Assembly (NCBI GenBank): GCA_951799405.1
Contig: OX637335.1
Location: 22,820,342-22,884,341 of the forward strand
Source: Agapetus fuscipes
Lineage: Eukaryota > Arthropoda > Insecta > Trichoptera > Glossosomatidae
DNA length: 64,000 nt
Direction: 5' to 3'
Shown here: positions 42,115-52,726 of the stretch, in pieces
Numbering within the stretch: the stretch's first letter is position 1
Layout: each line of letters begins with the position of its first letter
Notes under the pieces: model-generated
What the model was told of the DNA's origin: nothing
The model's database searches: none
Seen by the model: the letters and a program-made list of their open reading frames with translations, nothing else
Program-made: the position numbers and the translations under genes

Positions 42115-42550
42115 CTTTTAACTGCTAATGCGTTGTTACACTGTCAATAAAAGTGACAGCATTTCGGATGGCGAAAGGTTAGCACACGGGGGGAAGAGTT
42201 CAAATCGAGATAGAAGATTAAGCTAAAAATATGTACATCACAGATTCTCAGGGTTATTAAATGACAGTTAGAAGTTAGGGGCAGACGAAGCTGGGGAAGA
42301 TTTCAGTCCCCTCGCAGTCCTAAATAAGGAACTTTTTGTTGTTGTTGTAATATACATACACTATCACCATACGTTTTGTATAATTGTGTCAACCTCGTAT
42401 GTGTGTCTAGGTTACTGGACGATACCATAAAATCCGATGGAGGAGAACGCAACGCAAGTGTCTCAAGTCCGAACTCCTTAATCGCACCGCATTACAAATC
42501 ACAGCTCATTAATCATTATAGTATCGTTATTATATTTAGTATAATATACC
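42115..42550. other. Unclassified; weak exon-like piece at the right
   Basis: GAGTTCAAATCGAG with TCGGATGGCGAAAGG upstream (42155-42215) is faintly tRNA-like. At 42411 an acceptor-like GTGTGTCTAG precedes two overlapping open plus frames (GRYHKIRWRRTQRK; DDTIKSDGGERNASVSSP). I cannot choose between them. Confidence 0.25.
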
Positions 42551-43148
42551 CACGCCCGGATTAAGGGCGGTTCGAGCGGTGCAGACGAACCAGGGCCCCT
42601 GTGTCCTATGGGGGCCTACAAGGCGTTTAAAAAAAAATATTTCAAAGAAAATAAAAGGTGAAACGGATTCAGTATTCAGTAATCAGATGAGTTTTAGTTA
42701 GCAATAAGTGTGTCTATTTATTGCATTATTAGTCCGGTGGATAGCTCAGACGTAGAGTGTTTGCATTATATGCCGTGAGCTCGGGTTTGAATCCCAACGA
42801 GGGTGTGAGAAATTATTTCCCGTTTCGGTGTTTATTTCAAACCCCAAATAAAATACCGGCAAGATTTACTTAGCTTTCACAAAAAATGAGTACCGGCCAC
42901 CTCGGGAGCTGGGAAACCCACACTTCAACTGAAGTGGTAGGCGTAAGACCGGGCCCTTTACCTGTAAAAAGATAGGTTCACTCGCCACATGCGAAACCCT
43001 TCGGGGATAACGCAGCAAAAAGTAAGACTGTATGTGTAGATTTGTTGTGTTATTGTACGCAATGACAGGGGGGGGAGGATAGAAGGAAGTTGGGGGCCCC
43101 CATGACTTTCCTCGCACCAGAGCCCCCAGTAGTCTTAATCCGGGCCTG
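42551..43148. mobile_element. hAT-like element with perfect 8-bp duplication
   Basis: AATATACC lies on both sides (42543-42550 and 43149-43156). Ends CACGCCCGGATTAAG and CTTAATCCGGGCCTG are inverted with one change. Half of the length is a nested SINE-C. Confidence 0.9.
42732..43055 (+). repeat. SINE-C nested in the hAT-like element
   Basis: Head GGATAGCTCAGACGTAG, box B GGTTTGAATCC (one change), end TGTGTAGATTTGTTG. Confidence 0.9.
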
Positions 43149-43179
43149 AATATACCAACAACTGTGTTACATATGGCAC

Positions 43180-43231
43180 CTGCGAAGCTTCCGTAATAAA
43201 ACGGTCATTGTCACAAAGAACTGGCGCAATC
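43180..43231 (-). other. Possible 52-base exon
   Basis: Minus strand, acceptor ATTCTGAAATAG, donor CTTCGCAG/GTGCCA. Only one frame is open: LRQFFVTMTVLLRKLR. It ends two bases into a codon, compatible in phase with the start of 35900-36001. Very short, so weak. Confidence 0.2.
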
Positions 43232-43267
43232 CTATTTCAGAATATAGAATGCCATGTGATATATTGT

Positions 43268-43388
43268 CAACGACGTTAGCCATGTTGAAAGCACCGGTTC
43301 CCATAGATCACCGAAGTTAAGCAACATTGGGCGTGGTCAGTACTTGGATGGGTGTGCGCTCAGGTACACCGCGTGTCGTTGGCATCTC
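43268..43388 (+). pseudogene. 5S rRNA-derived head
   Basis: GTCAACGACGTTAGCC to GTGTCGTTGGCATC. Control-region words AAGTTAAGCAACATTGGGCG and TACTTGGATGGGTGTGCGC are visible, the latter mutated in box C. Confidence 0.88.
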
Positions 43389-43722
43389 GGACCGGTCCGT
43401 AGTCCGTTGTGGCAACACTTCGGACTCGTAAATATTTGGAAGGTTGTGGATTCGGATCCCGGCGGAGCACACAAAAATACCATTAATATTTCGAATGTGC
43501 TCTTCGCTGGGTTGAAGAATTCATAAGCCTTTACCAATGACCGGTCACCAAGGGTCCATCCAGCCTTACAGCAACTGGGTCTTGCTTGAGTATTGGCGCT
43601 TTGTAGCGACGACCAAGCTCGTACACCTCTGCGGCACTACAACAAGTGTCATAGACCCCTAGAGTCTTCAGAATCTAGGGAGTCTCCCGCACAGGATTTT
43701 CTTAAAAAAAAAAAAAAAAAAA
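43268..43722 (+). mobile_element. 5S-tRNA-B1 composite SINE with poly(A)
   Basis: 5S copy, tRNA head at about 43391, B1 3' end and an 18-base A run. Complete; proves that the 5S head pairs with the B1 as well as the B2 tail. Confidence 0.9.
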
Positions 43723-43986
43723 TATTTAGTAGAACGTTTGGCTCGAGGAGCATACTCCGACGTATCGATTTATCCACGACCGGTAGTCTTTTTTGATGTG
43801 GACAATTTGCCTAAGGGTTATTTAACGGACTCCGGGCATTCAAATTATCCCACGGCTATGGGACGTCACCCAGAAAAAATAAAATATGAATTTCTGATAA
43901 TAATCACGGTTTTTTTTAGTTTAAGGCGCTTTGAAACACATGCATATGACAGTAGTTCTAAAATCCTTGTAATAATAAAAATCTAG
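43723..43986 (+). other. Protein-like reading right after a SINE tail
   Basis: Plus frame VERLARGAYSDVSIYPRP, then FFDVDNLPKGYLTDSGHS and TAMGRHPEKIKYEF, open for about 88 codons to TAG. Good composition in the first 60. There are no splice or promoter signals, and its left edge is a SINE poly(A), so if coding it is the truncated end of something older. Confidence 0.25.
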
Positions 43987-43989
43987 TAT

Positions 43990-44779
43990 TGAAATTATGA
44001 CTCTTTGTCCTATTTTTTACCCGGCCAAGTGACATCACATTTATTCTCTACATTTCAAGTATTCTCAGCCCATTAATGACAACTTTTATGTACCTACATT
44101 ACTGATATGTACATTTTGATTTTATAAATATTCTGCTGGGGTGGTTTTGATTTACTTTCAAGGCTTCGCTATTTTTTGTACAGAATATAAATTAAGTGGG
44201 AATATTTTCCGCACGGATGTTTCCAATTTTCTTTTTTCTTGACGTGCAAACGTCACACGTCTATGTAATAACAAGGCTCTTCGCCTTAATAACCCCGCCG
44301 TGCGACGTAATTTTTTTTTTAAATAAAATATACGGACCTCATAAGTTCCTACTAAGGTTTTGAATTCTCTCTTCATTATCTATTCTCAATAGTTATCATA
44401 ACTTGACCTACAAAAAGTTCTTCAAAAACATCACATTTTCTATAAATAACATATATTTAATATGACGTATATCAAACAAAATACAGTAAACACAATACAG
44501 TATATTAAAATATTTTAAGCTTTATGTTGTATTGTTTTTGAAAATTAAAAAAATGTATTTTTCTTAAAGCCTGTTAATCATTTAATCGCTGTATTAAATA
44601 AAATGGTCAATAAAACATTAACCTTTGGATTCAAATTTTATTTAAAAAGATGCCTAGCAACATTATTTTCTTTCAGAAAAACAGATAAATTCACTATCTC
44701 CTCTGCTTGGGGGTTAAGATAATGGCTGATAGCACATTCTGAAGTGTTTTTGAATGGCCGGTAGATTAAGAGGCTGCAA
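43990..44779. other. No firm feature
   Basis: An Arg/Lys-rich minus frame at 44158-44376 covers a small hairpin (AAGGCTCTTCGCCTT) and is probably chance. The rest is AT-rich. Confidence 0.4.
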
Positions 44780-44905
44780 ACTTTCATAACATGAAATTAA
44801 AAACAAAGAGATTTAGCGGAGAACATAAACATGAGAGGTCGAACACGTGACCTCTGCTTGTTGCCATATGTCGCTTAAGTTACCCACTAAGCCACAGCTT
44901 ATTAA
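44780..44905 (-). repeat. tRNA-derived SINE, family E
   Basis: On the minus strand TGGCTTAGTGGGTAAC (box A) and GTGTTCGACCTCTC (box B) are spaced as in a tRNA with a long variable arm, followed by an AT-rich body. Confidence 0.6.
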
Positions 44906-45061
44906 TAAAAGATTAAGTAAATTACCTGGTTGAACATCTGTGGAATACTTGTTCAATTAAAATCCTTCAACATTTGATTTTTTACTGAACTTGGTAATAA
45001 TCTGTCTGTACAAAAAATGTATGGGAAATTTCTGGTACTCGATTACTATTTTTACCACTTA

Positions 45062-45352
45062 GGGGCCGTCCATAAATTACGTCATCGATTTTGGCCGATT
45101 TTCGACCCCCCCCCCTCCCCCCTTACAATCATCCTATAGTCATTATCTAACGACCCTCCCCCCCTCTTGCTGTAATAATGGATGAGCTTAATAATTAATA
45201 ATGCTATATTACTTACATAATATTTTGTATATTTTGTAGAAATTGGTATTTACAAGAACGACGTTACTTTTGGTACTCGTACATCAGTTTCCATCATCCG
45301 CAGACCAGACTCACCCCCATAAATTCGAATGACGTAATATATGGACAGCCCC
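45062..45352. mobile_element. PIF/Harbinger-type MITE
   Basis: TTA duplicated at both ends. Inverted ends GGGGCCGTCCATAAATTACG and complement GGGGCTGTCCATATATTACG. The length of 291 bp, TTA target and G-rich TIR fit Harbinger MITEs. C-rich runs lie inside. Confidence 0.8.
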
Positions 45353-45359
45353 TTAGTAT

Positions 45360-45590
45360 AGGTAGACTCGCATTGTGGAAGAATGATACATTTTAATTGG
45401 AAAGCATTTCTTTACGAATGAGGTCAAGATAAAGAAGCATTTGAAGGAATATATTGTAGTACACAATACTGATCGATATATAGGCAATTAGGTACCCATA
45501 CCCTCATCCCCTCCATAGCTCCGACCCCTAAAACTTTGTCCTGAATTCACTTTTGTAATTTTTAGATTTCTTAGTTGTGACACCGTAAGC
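45360..45590. other. No recognised feature
   Basis: Unremarkable AT-rich DNA with a short C-rich patch near 45500. Confidence 0.4.
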
Positions 45591-45640
45591 GCTCGAGAAA
45601 ATAAACCAACTCGTGAATAAAAATTTGTTTTTATTTTTGC
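45591..45640 (+). repeat. Short repeat shared with 52727-52790
   Basis: ACACCGTAAGCGCTCGAG and AAATAAACCAACTCGTGAA match the complement of the 52.7-kb piece. Confidence 0.55.
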
Positions 45641-45879
45641 ATTATTCACTTTTTCATTAATAACAAATTTTCAAAGAAAGAGTTTCAAAGTACAACCCGT
45701 CGTATAAATTTTCACTTGTACTTGAAAGAAGTATGAAAGGATAGAAAGAAATGGCGGTTGATCTGTGATGTTGGCGGCTAGAGTTTGTTAAAGTGAAATT
45801 GGTTTTATGATTTAGTTTTTTATGTCCATGTATATATTGTTATTTATTGATTTAAAAAAAATGTAATTTGTCATGTATG

Positions 45880-46136
45880 TTCCTTGACTTATAGGTTGGT
45901 ATGCGGCTGACCACCCATTCTATAAAAAATGGTTCACTTTGCCAATGTCACCCCTGTTTCAGGGAAGGTCGGCAAGAGTTGCAGGGCTTATGTTCATTTG
46001 AGATTGGGTTTTTATATTGTAGGTCCACATGCGGCATGTGTGAGCGCGAAATGCTTGCGTGTCTGCTTGTGGGAATGCATTTAATATAAATCTTAAATGA
46101 TATATATCTTTGCAGCTTAGATTAGATTAGATTAGA
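45880..46136 (+). repeat. SINE-A copy, full length
   Basis: Starts TTCCTTGACTTATAGG; three AGATT units at the tail. Confidence 0.92.
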
Positions 46137-46473
46137 GAATTGCTATCCAACTTTCATACCAATTCTGGAAATCATTTTTTTAGTTCATCATAGTGTTATC
46201 AACAATTCCTTCGCCTAACCGTTTTTTTTCTGTTTGAAGAAATATTTGCCGATATATTTTTGCGTACCCATTGAATGGTTTACAATAGCTTGACAGCTAT
46301 AACAGGCTTTGTCAACACAAAATACCAAACTTCATAATATTGACATGGAACCATTGCTGACGTCACAAATCCCAAACCACACAGCGCGATGACGTACGTG
46401 TGAAAAGTGACGATATCCTTTTTTTAACTTCTTTCCAGAATATTCACATTACTATCGTCTACTTGTATTGATA

Positions 46474-47070
46474 TCGACGGTTAAAAGGCAGCAAGCGACA
46501 TTTTGGTCAATAATGAGTTATGCATACCATGCTACTTGAAATGTTCCGCTCTTTCTAATGCGCTTACTCCCATAGCTCTACGATGATTTTTGTGTTGTTT
46601 ATGCCCAAGCAAACAATTGCGTTTTCAAAGTATGGTTTTGGTGTACCTAACCGACAAGATCCTTAAGACCTAATCTAATCTAATCTAAGGTGCAAAGATA
46701 TATATCATTTAAGATTTATATTAAAAGCATTCCCACAAGCAGATATGTATAATTTCGCGCTAACACATGCCGCATGTGGACCTACAATATAAAAACCCAA
46801 TCTCAAATGAACATAAGCCTTGCAACTCTTGCCGTCCTTCCCTGAAACAGGGGTGACATTGGCAAAGTGAACCAATTTTTTACAGTATGGGTGGTCAGCC
46901 GCATAACAACCTATAAGTCAAGGAACATAAGTTAAGACGCTTGTGACAAAAAAAATCGTAAAACCACATTAATAGGAATGCCAATAAATGTCTTTTTTTT
47001 TTAATTTTAGAGCTGTTTTGATTTTAACGGTATGATAAAATGTTCTCCTGAACAATTTAGTTTATGTCGA
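46474..47070 (+). mobile_element. Mariner-like MITE, family G, split by SINE-A
   Basis: TA then TCGACGGTTAAAAGG at the left. Interrupted at CCGACAAGATCCTTAAGAC and resumed at GCTTGTGACAAAAAAAATCG; the right TIR is lost. Confidence 0.8.
46670..46931 (-). repeat. SINE-A copy with 7-bp duplication
   Basis: TTAAGAC at 46663-46669 and 46932-46938. Confirms insertion by a duplicating mechanism and gives the tail as (AATCT)n in complement. Confidence 0.9.
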
Positions 47071-47081
47071 TTTACACATTG

Positions 47082-47211
47082 CCGGTATTTTATATTGGGT
47101 TTTTGAAATGAACACCGAAACGGGAAATCATTTCTGACACCCTAGGTGGGATTCGAACTCGAGCTCTCGGAATGGAATGCAAGCACTCTACCAACTAAAC
47201 CGTCGACCGGG
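47082..47211 (-). repeat. SINE-C fragment, head half
   Basis: Only from TTGCCGGTATTTTA to the head complement AACTAAACCGTCGACC. Confidence 0.8.
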
Positions 47212-47337
47212 CACGGTCATAGATGAAAAGTGGCTTACTATTATAATTTGGTAAACCGGATGGTATACTATGCTTACTGAATTTTTACAGGCTTTAAATC
47301 TGCCCTTTAGATTTTTGCGACTTTGTGAAAACTCCAT

Positions 47338-47420
47338 TATCACGAAAAGTCCATCTAGCCTTGTAGCAACTGGGTCTTGCTTGAGAATTGGCGCTTTTTA
47401 GATACGACTAAGCTCTTAAT
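47338..47420 (+). repeat. SINE-B body piece joined to SINE-C
   Basis: AAAGTCCATCTAGCC to ACGACTAAGCTC, then a SINE-C head. Third case of this join. Confidence 0.7.
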
Positions 47421-47425
47421 ATAAT

Positions 47426-47729
47426 AATCAATAGCTCAGTTGGTAGAATTCTTGCATTCCATGCCGAGAGTAAGGGTTCGATCCCCACCAAGGGTTCAGA
47501 TATGATTTCACGTTTTAGTGTTTATTTCAAACTCAAAATAAATACCGGTAAGGTGTACTCAGCCTTCACATGAAATGAGAACCAGCCCCGGCGGGAGCTG
47601 GGAAACCCTCACTTCAACTGAAGTGGAAGAGGCTGGCCCTCTTTAACGTAAAAATAAATACACATGCGACCCCCTCAGGGATAACGCAGGCAAGAAGTTA
47701 TACTATATGTGTAGCTTAGTTGCGTTTCC
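47426..47729 (+). repeat. SINE-C copy, full length
   Basis: Head CAATAGCTCAGTTGGTAG, box B GGTTCGATCCCC, end GTGTAGCTTAGTTGCG. Confidence 0.9.
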
Positions 47730-47891
47730 ATCACTTAAACGCAACAGGCCCACAATTTACTGCATTTTTTAGAGATGTAGTCGAATGCCGCTTCTGCGTT
47801 ATTCATGTTTAAGAATTCTTTTACTTACATTTAAAATATTTCTTTTAATTAGACCCGTTCTCAAGACATAAACTAATCGCTGCATTAGTTT

Positions 47892-48077
47892 TTGTTTATC
47901 GTAAACGCCATTGAGACAATTTCACATGAGCAATGTTTGAATGTGTACTGGACCAATGTGTCTTTTAAAAACAAGAAATTTATTTCAAAAATATATAAAA
48001 GAACTGTCAAATTATCGAGTTTTACGGTTTTTCTTAGCTCAGATTGTGTAGAATTTGATTGGAAAAGTCATATTTGA
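47892..48077 (+). pseudogene. Second copy of the unnamed transposon protein
   Basis: A 61-codon frame includes ETISHEQCLNVYWTNVSF and SSFTVFLSSDCVEFDW, ending in TGA. It aligns in frame with minus-strand pieces at 1243-1480 (VYWTNVSYENWK; FLSSDSVEY) and with ISHEQCL at 1960-1990. Conservation of the reading frame between diverged copies is the evidence for coding origin. Function unknown. Confidence 0.45.
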
Positions 48078-48079
48078 CA

Positions 48080-48549
48080 AGATTGGCGTATACGGTAAAC
48101 AAGAACTGGAGGAGCGTAATGTCAACCACGCCTATTTCTCGTGGAATTAAATACAACCGCATATTTTCATCAGAGTGTTTTGAAATGAGTAACAACTTCC
48201 ATATAAGTACGTGCCTCTGATACATAAAATGTCATCAAATCATCAATAACGGCTGACGTTATCTTATCTTTGTTGATTTTTATCAAAAACCTCGAATTTG
48301 TAAGAATCTGGTAATGCGATCACAGCTCGACTAATTAAGATGATAGTCATTTCGGCCGTGAAGCTAAAAACACAAGAGGTAGGTCGTTAATTAGGACATC
48401 AGATAAAAAAATAACATTCGTACTTTAGGTGACATTCATACATTTTAAGGAATCATAAAAATGAGAATCTAACTGATTTTCGATGGTCAATTGCGAAGTT
48501 TAAAATAAAAATATAAGATTTGTTATTATTATATGAATGAAAGCATAAA
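48080..48549. other. No firm feature
   Basis: Continues from the fragment before it. CATCAGAGTGTTTTGAAATG at 48169 loosely recalls the structured repeats. Confidence 0.35.
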
Positions 48550-48690
48550 AGATATACGATTTTTGACAAATTGTTTTTGGTTTTCTTTCGGGCTAGAACA
48601 TGGTATATTTGCAGCCTTTTTATCCGCCGACGTTTCGCTTTCTCGAGCAGATAGCATTCTCAAGGCGAGTTATCAAAACGCCACGGTGAT
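48550..48690 (+). repeat. Structured repeat, copy 1 of 2
   Basis: TTTCGGGCTAGAACATGG, GCCGACGTTTCGCTTTC and AAGGCGAGTTATCAAA match 48838-48945 word for word with about 80% identity. Confidence 0.65.
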
Positions 48691-48696
48691 CTTCGT

Positions 48697-49135
48697 TGTA
48701 TGTGCTCATTTGCGGTTTGGATTTTAATGTTTAAGTACACATGCAGCATTTGTAAACGCAAACTTACACGTGTCTAAATAAAGTTTAAAACTTTCACTTT
48801 CATGGCCGGTGTTAATAATAAATAAATCGCTTTTGTGTTCTTTCGGGTTTGACCATGTTCCACTTGCAGCTCCCACATCTGCCGACGTTTCGCTTTCACG
48901 AGCAGAAAGCATCTTCAAGGCGAGTTTTCAAAGCGACGTGGCGGTTTTCGTTGTCTTCGCGGACGCGCGTTGGTGTAAACTGATTAGGAATGCGATGTGT
49001 TGTTCTCATCTCTGATTTATTATTTTTGTTTGTATGTTCTCATTAATTATTACACGTGTCTGTTTGTCGGCATGCACTCAATATGAATCTGGAATGTCTT
49101 TGCAACTTAGATGAAAGAATATATTATAGATAGGG
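48697..49135 (+). repeat. SINE-A copy split by a 274-bp element
   Basis: The first piece runs ATGTGCTCATTTGCGG to TTACACGTGTCT (48775). The second restarts with TTACACGTGTCT at 49050 and runs to ACTTAGATGAAAG. The 5' 100 bases are absent. Confidence 0.85.
48776..49049 (+). mobile_element. 274-bp element with 12-bp target duplication
   Basis: TTACACGTGTCT flanks it perfectly. It contains the CCGACGTTTCGCTTTCACG and AAAGCATCTTCAAGG words. No coding capacity and no clear TIR. The long duplication suggests retrotransposition. Its relative lies only 90 bases to the left. Confidence 0.8.
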
Positions 49136-49587
49136 GTTGTTAAATGTAGGAACAACGCCAAGCACAAATATAAGGTTGAAAGAAGTTCTTCGACCGGTCT
49201 AAAACAAAAAGGTATTTTAATATTTTTTTATGAATACAAAACAGTGTTCAGTTGTGATGTTTCCTACCGTCAATATTACATCTGCTATTTTTTTAAAAAA
49301 AAAAACGTGTGTTTTATCACGTAGATAGTCAAAGCTTATTTCTTAACTATGCCTCACCCATTTTATAGCATTTTACCAACATTCTCTTACATTTCGTAAT
49401 TTCTCTTGTCCCATTCACAAGCAACATCAATTCTTAAAATTTTGTCCTAAACCTTATTAAACATAAACAGATACGAGTAAATTAAAATTTACTTCATTTT
49501 GACATCTTTTCTTCTTTTTTGTCTCATTTTTCTTGTGTGCGTATATTGTCATCATTTGTTTCCTCTGCAGTGACTTTCAAATTTTAA
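49136..49587. other. AT-rich stretch, nothing recognised
   Basis: No window-family repeats and no convincing open frame. Confidence 0.5.
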
Positions 49588-49655
49588 ATGACTGGTCACG
49601 TACTGCACCCTCCGCGTGACTAGGCTGCAATAAAGATTGAATATTATTATGCAAA
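49588..49655 (+). mobile_element. LINE-type 3' terminal piece, second copy
   Basis: GGTCACGTACTGCACCC, CCGCGTGACTAGGCTG and AATAAAG before an ATTATT tail, as at 12640. Confidence 0.5.
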
Positions 49656-49685
49656 AAAAGGAAGAATTGATAATGCCTCCAAAAT

Positions 49686-49936
49686 CAATCTAATCTAATC
49701 TAAGTTGCAAAGATATGTTACATTGGAGATTCACATTACATGCATTCCCACAACCAGACACGTACAAATTCGCGCTTGCACATGCCTCATGTGAACCTAC
49801 AACATAAAAACCAAATCTAAAATGGACATGCACCCTGCAACTTTTGCCGTCCTTCCCTGTAACAGGGGTGACATTGGCAAAGTGAACTATTTTCACAGCA
49901 TGGGTGGTCAGCCGCATACCAACCTATAAGTCAAAT
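49686..49936 (-). repeat. SINE-A copy, full length
   Basis: Two and a half AATCT tail units at the left; ends CCAACCTATAAGTCAAA. Confidence 0.9.
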
Positions 49937-49967
49937 AATTTTTATGATTCCTTAAAATGTATGAATG

Positions 49968-50640
49968 TCAGCTAAATGTATGAGTGCTCCGCGAAATACA
50001 TCCACAGATTTGTAGTTCTTCACTCCGGGTGGCAGTCTGTTCCACTCCACCGGACCCGCAACAAACACGGAAAGCGCGGTCTCCGAAATTTGTACGAATC
50101 TGACGGCGTGGCTGAACCAAATTGACTACTCCATCGCCCGCGGATCTGAGTGTCTGCCTCCTTACACCCATCTCAACAGGCAACATCATGTCAGTCAAAT
50201 AAGGTGGAGCCAAGCCATTGATGGCTTTATATACCATCACACAAACACGGTAGACCACCCTCTCCGGGAAACGAAGCCAATGTAGTGTTTTTAACAGCGG
50301 AGTGATGTGAGCGAATTTGGGTATCCCGAATATGAGTCTTGCTGCCGAATTCAACACAGATTGAAAGCGATTGAACTGCTTTTTTGGCTGACCACTATAA
50401 AGCGTCGAACAATAGTCAATCCGAGACACCACAAACGCGCCCACTAGGGTCTTGACTGCATCTGACGGTAAACACTTTCTAATAGCCTTAATTTGGCGTA
50501 GTGAAAAAAAAAGAAGAAGCTATTGTGGCATCTATTTGCCTCTCCAGTGTCAGATTCCGATCCAGTAAGACTCCTAGAAGTCTCACTGAATCAGAAGGCT
50601 GGATTACTTACCTCCTATGAGAGTGGTACTTCGTTCATTA
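49968..50640 (-). mobile_element. L2/CR1-like LINE fragment
   Basis: The minus frame reads MGAFVVSRIDYCSTLYSGQP, then RFQSVLNSAARLIFG, KTLHWLRFPERVVYR and ALAPPYL-like GLAPPYLTDMM. This is the SRLDYCN..L.GLP...R.Q..QN.AARL order of the L2/CR1 RT thumb region. Upstream (50500-50640), after a frame break at an A/G run, LLDRNLTLERQIDATI continues the same protein. The end is intact but the rest is missing. Confidence 0.9.
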
Positions 50641-50675
50641 ATAGGTGATCACGCTTAGATGTGGCTGCCCACATT

Positions 50676-50706
50676 ATATACCAACCTTTAAGTCGAGGAA
50701 CATACA
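50676..50706 (-). repeat. SINE-A sliver, 5' end
   Basis: ATACCAACCTTTAAGTCGAG only. Confidence 0.5.
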
Positions 50707-50883
50707 CGACAAATAACATTTTACTAAAACCAGTAAATCATTTCTGGTCGGATGTTGTATGGTCTTTACAGATTGCATGTTGATATTTTTTATAGCCTGA
50801 TTGTTTGACATCCGATGTATGTAATGTAGTACAGTATCACTTGGTTACAGTTCAGTCAAAACAATAGCCAGTAGTATGAGAGA

Positions 50884-50893
50884 TATATAAAAA
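50884..50893 (+). promoter_or_regulatory. Possible TATA box
   Basis: TATATAAAAA, about 110 bases upstream of the ATG at 51003, with TCATTG about 18 bases downstream as a loose arthropod initiator. Such words are frequent in AT-rich DNA. Confidence 0.2.
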
Positions 50894-51002
50894 GACAATG
50901 CTCATTGAAAAACATAACAAGTGAAATCAGCATAAATAGATGCAGTTTTAAGACAGTGGCGGATACATTCAAATAAAACGGGGAAAATATTGTTTATAAA
51001 GC

Positions 51003-51070
51003 ATGGCTTTAAATTCTTCGTACACGTTTATTTCATCCTGGGATTGCAGCCTCTATTCGGAAATTGTTCT
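51003..51070 (+). other. Possible first coding exon
   Basis: ATG with A at -3 and G at +4, 22 open codons (MALNSSYTFISSWDCSLYSE, IV) and a strong donor GTTCT/GTGAGT. Without the donor it meets a stop in the next codon. No partner exon could be identified. Confidence 0.25.
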
Positions 51071-51097
51071 GTGAGTCATGCGTGCTTCCATTATTAT

Positions 51098-51511
51098 AAT
51101 TTTTTTTTTAATAAAACAGATTTGTGAAGAGTTGTAGTATGTATGTCCATTTGAGATTTGGTTTTTATGTTGTAGGCTCACATGAGGCATGTGCAAGCGC
51201 GAACTTGTACGTGTCTAGTTGTGAGAATGCATGTAATGTGAATCTCCAATTTAACATATCTTTTCAACTTAGATTAGATTAAATTAGATTAGATTCTGCC
51301 TGTCCAGAAACAGGTTTACTGTAATCAATTAATAATTCATTATTGTTTATTTTAATTAATTACTAATTGATAATTACCCAATTACATATATTGAACCAGG
51401 GTCAAAGTTATGGTCAAATGATCCAAGCGGGGATCGAAACCAACGTTATTCCATTCCAAATACGCTAGAACGATCGGCCCACGTGGCCCCCTCGGCCATA
51501 ACACCGACACC
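51098..51511 (-). repeat. SINE-D copy split by a SINE-A
   Basis: The poly(A) side with CAGATTTGTG is at 51098-51126; it resumes GCCTGTCCAGAAACAGG at 51297 and ends with the head complement CCCCCTCGGCCATAAC. Confidence 0.85.
51127..51295 (+). repeat. SINE-A, 5' truncated, nested in SINE-D
   Basis: From TGTATGTCCATTTGAG to a tail of AGATT/AAATT units. Confidence 0.85.
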
Positions 51512-52140
51512 TATGGCTTGGAAACAAAAGGACTCCCTCAGTATAGCTCCAACAGACTAAGGACGTTCCACAGAGCTATTAAAAGGAGGATGCTGGGAAT
51601 CAGCCTCAAAGACAGGGTTCCAAACCAGGAGATCCGTAGACGCACTGTGTCATACAGCGAGTAGCCTTCTTAAAGTGGCTGGTCACGTCGCAAGGCAGGA
51701 CCATCGAAAAGGATCGTCGAATGGTGGCCCGAAATGTCCTAGCGAGGAGTGGGGAGACCCTAACTGAGATGGCTGGACGTCATTAAGGGAACTGCAGACA
51801 GAGGATTGCTGAACACAGCAGTGAATGAACAGAAATGGAAAGAATTAAAAGGGAGGCTAAACAAACAAAATGTTAGTATTATTAATTTGGATTTTTAAAA
51901 CAGGAAATCTTCTTCAAATGCCATGGTCGCTGGAGGCAGTATTGAGAGATTCAGTGGCTGGACGTCATCAAGGGAACTGCAGACATAGAGTGGCTGAACA
52001 CAGCAGCGAATGAACTGAAATGGAAAGAATTAAGGGAGGCTAAAAAAAACAAAATGTTAGTATTATTAATTTGGATTTGTAAACCCGGAAATCTTCTTCA
52101 AATGCAATGGTCGCTGGAGGCAGTATTGAGAGATTCAGTG
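51512..52140 (+). mobile_element. RTE-like LINE 3' end with a 185-bp tandem duplication
   Basis: Broken frames read YGLETKGLPQYSSNRLRTF, AIKRRMLGISLKDRVPN, then SKRIVEWWPE and WLDVIKGTADR, the order of RTE-clade RT C-termini. The part from GGCTGGACGTCAT (51771) to AGAGATTCAGT repeats from 51956, period 185. Confidence 0.85.
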
Positions 52141-52371
52141 GAGAGACATTGTATAGAACATGAATGTGCATGTGTTTGTAGGTATGTAGTGTATGAAGAA
52201 ACCATGTTCTGCTGCCGAATGAAGATGTTGCCTACTGAAATTGCAAAGAAAAAAACCCACGACTAGTCTAAAAAGAACTATTCGAGGTTCAAATGCTTTT
52301 AACAGTATTCAAAAAAATGATTCTCTTAACTAGCGCAGTATTGTGATTAAAAATTAAAATTAAAATTAAAT

Positions 52372-52664
52372 TAGGCTGATTTCTTTGGTGAGCGCTGTTT
52401 TTGTGTGTATCACACCTCAAGAGCCCTCTGCGAGCTTGGTCGTCGCTGAAGAAAGCGCCAATTCTCAAGCAAGACCCAGTTGTTGTAAGGCTGAATGGAC
52501 CTTATGATGACCGGTCTTTGGTAAAGGTGTATGAATTTTTCAACCTATAGCGAAGAGCAAATTTGAAAATATAAATGGTATATTTTTTGTGCTCCGCCGG
52601 GATTCGAACCCACAACCTTCCAGTTACGAGTCCGAAGTGTTATCACTTGGACTACGGACCGGTC
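52372..52664 (-). repeat. SINE-B copy, B2 tail
   Basis: TTAGGCTGATTTCTTTGG to GGACTACGGACCGGTC; no 5S unit. Confidence 0.9.
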
Positions 52665-52726
52665 AAAATTAGTATTTCAACTTATATCATTTCATTCAAA
52701 TTAATAATGTAAAAAAAAAAAATTAT

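Noticed and set aside
44158..44376. An Arg-rich 72-codon minus protein resembling a ribosomal or histone tail
   Set aside because: No motif of either family; it covers a hairpin-rich CG patch and A runs.
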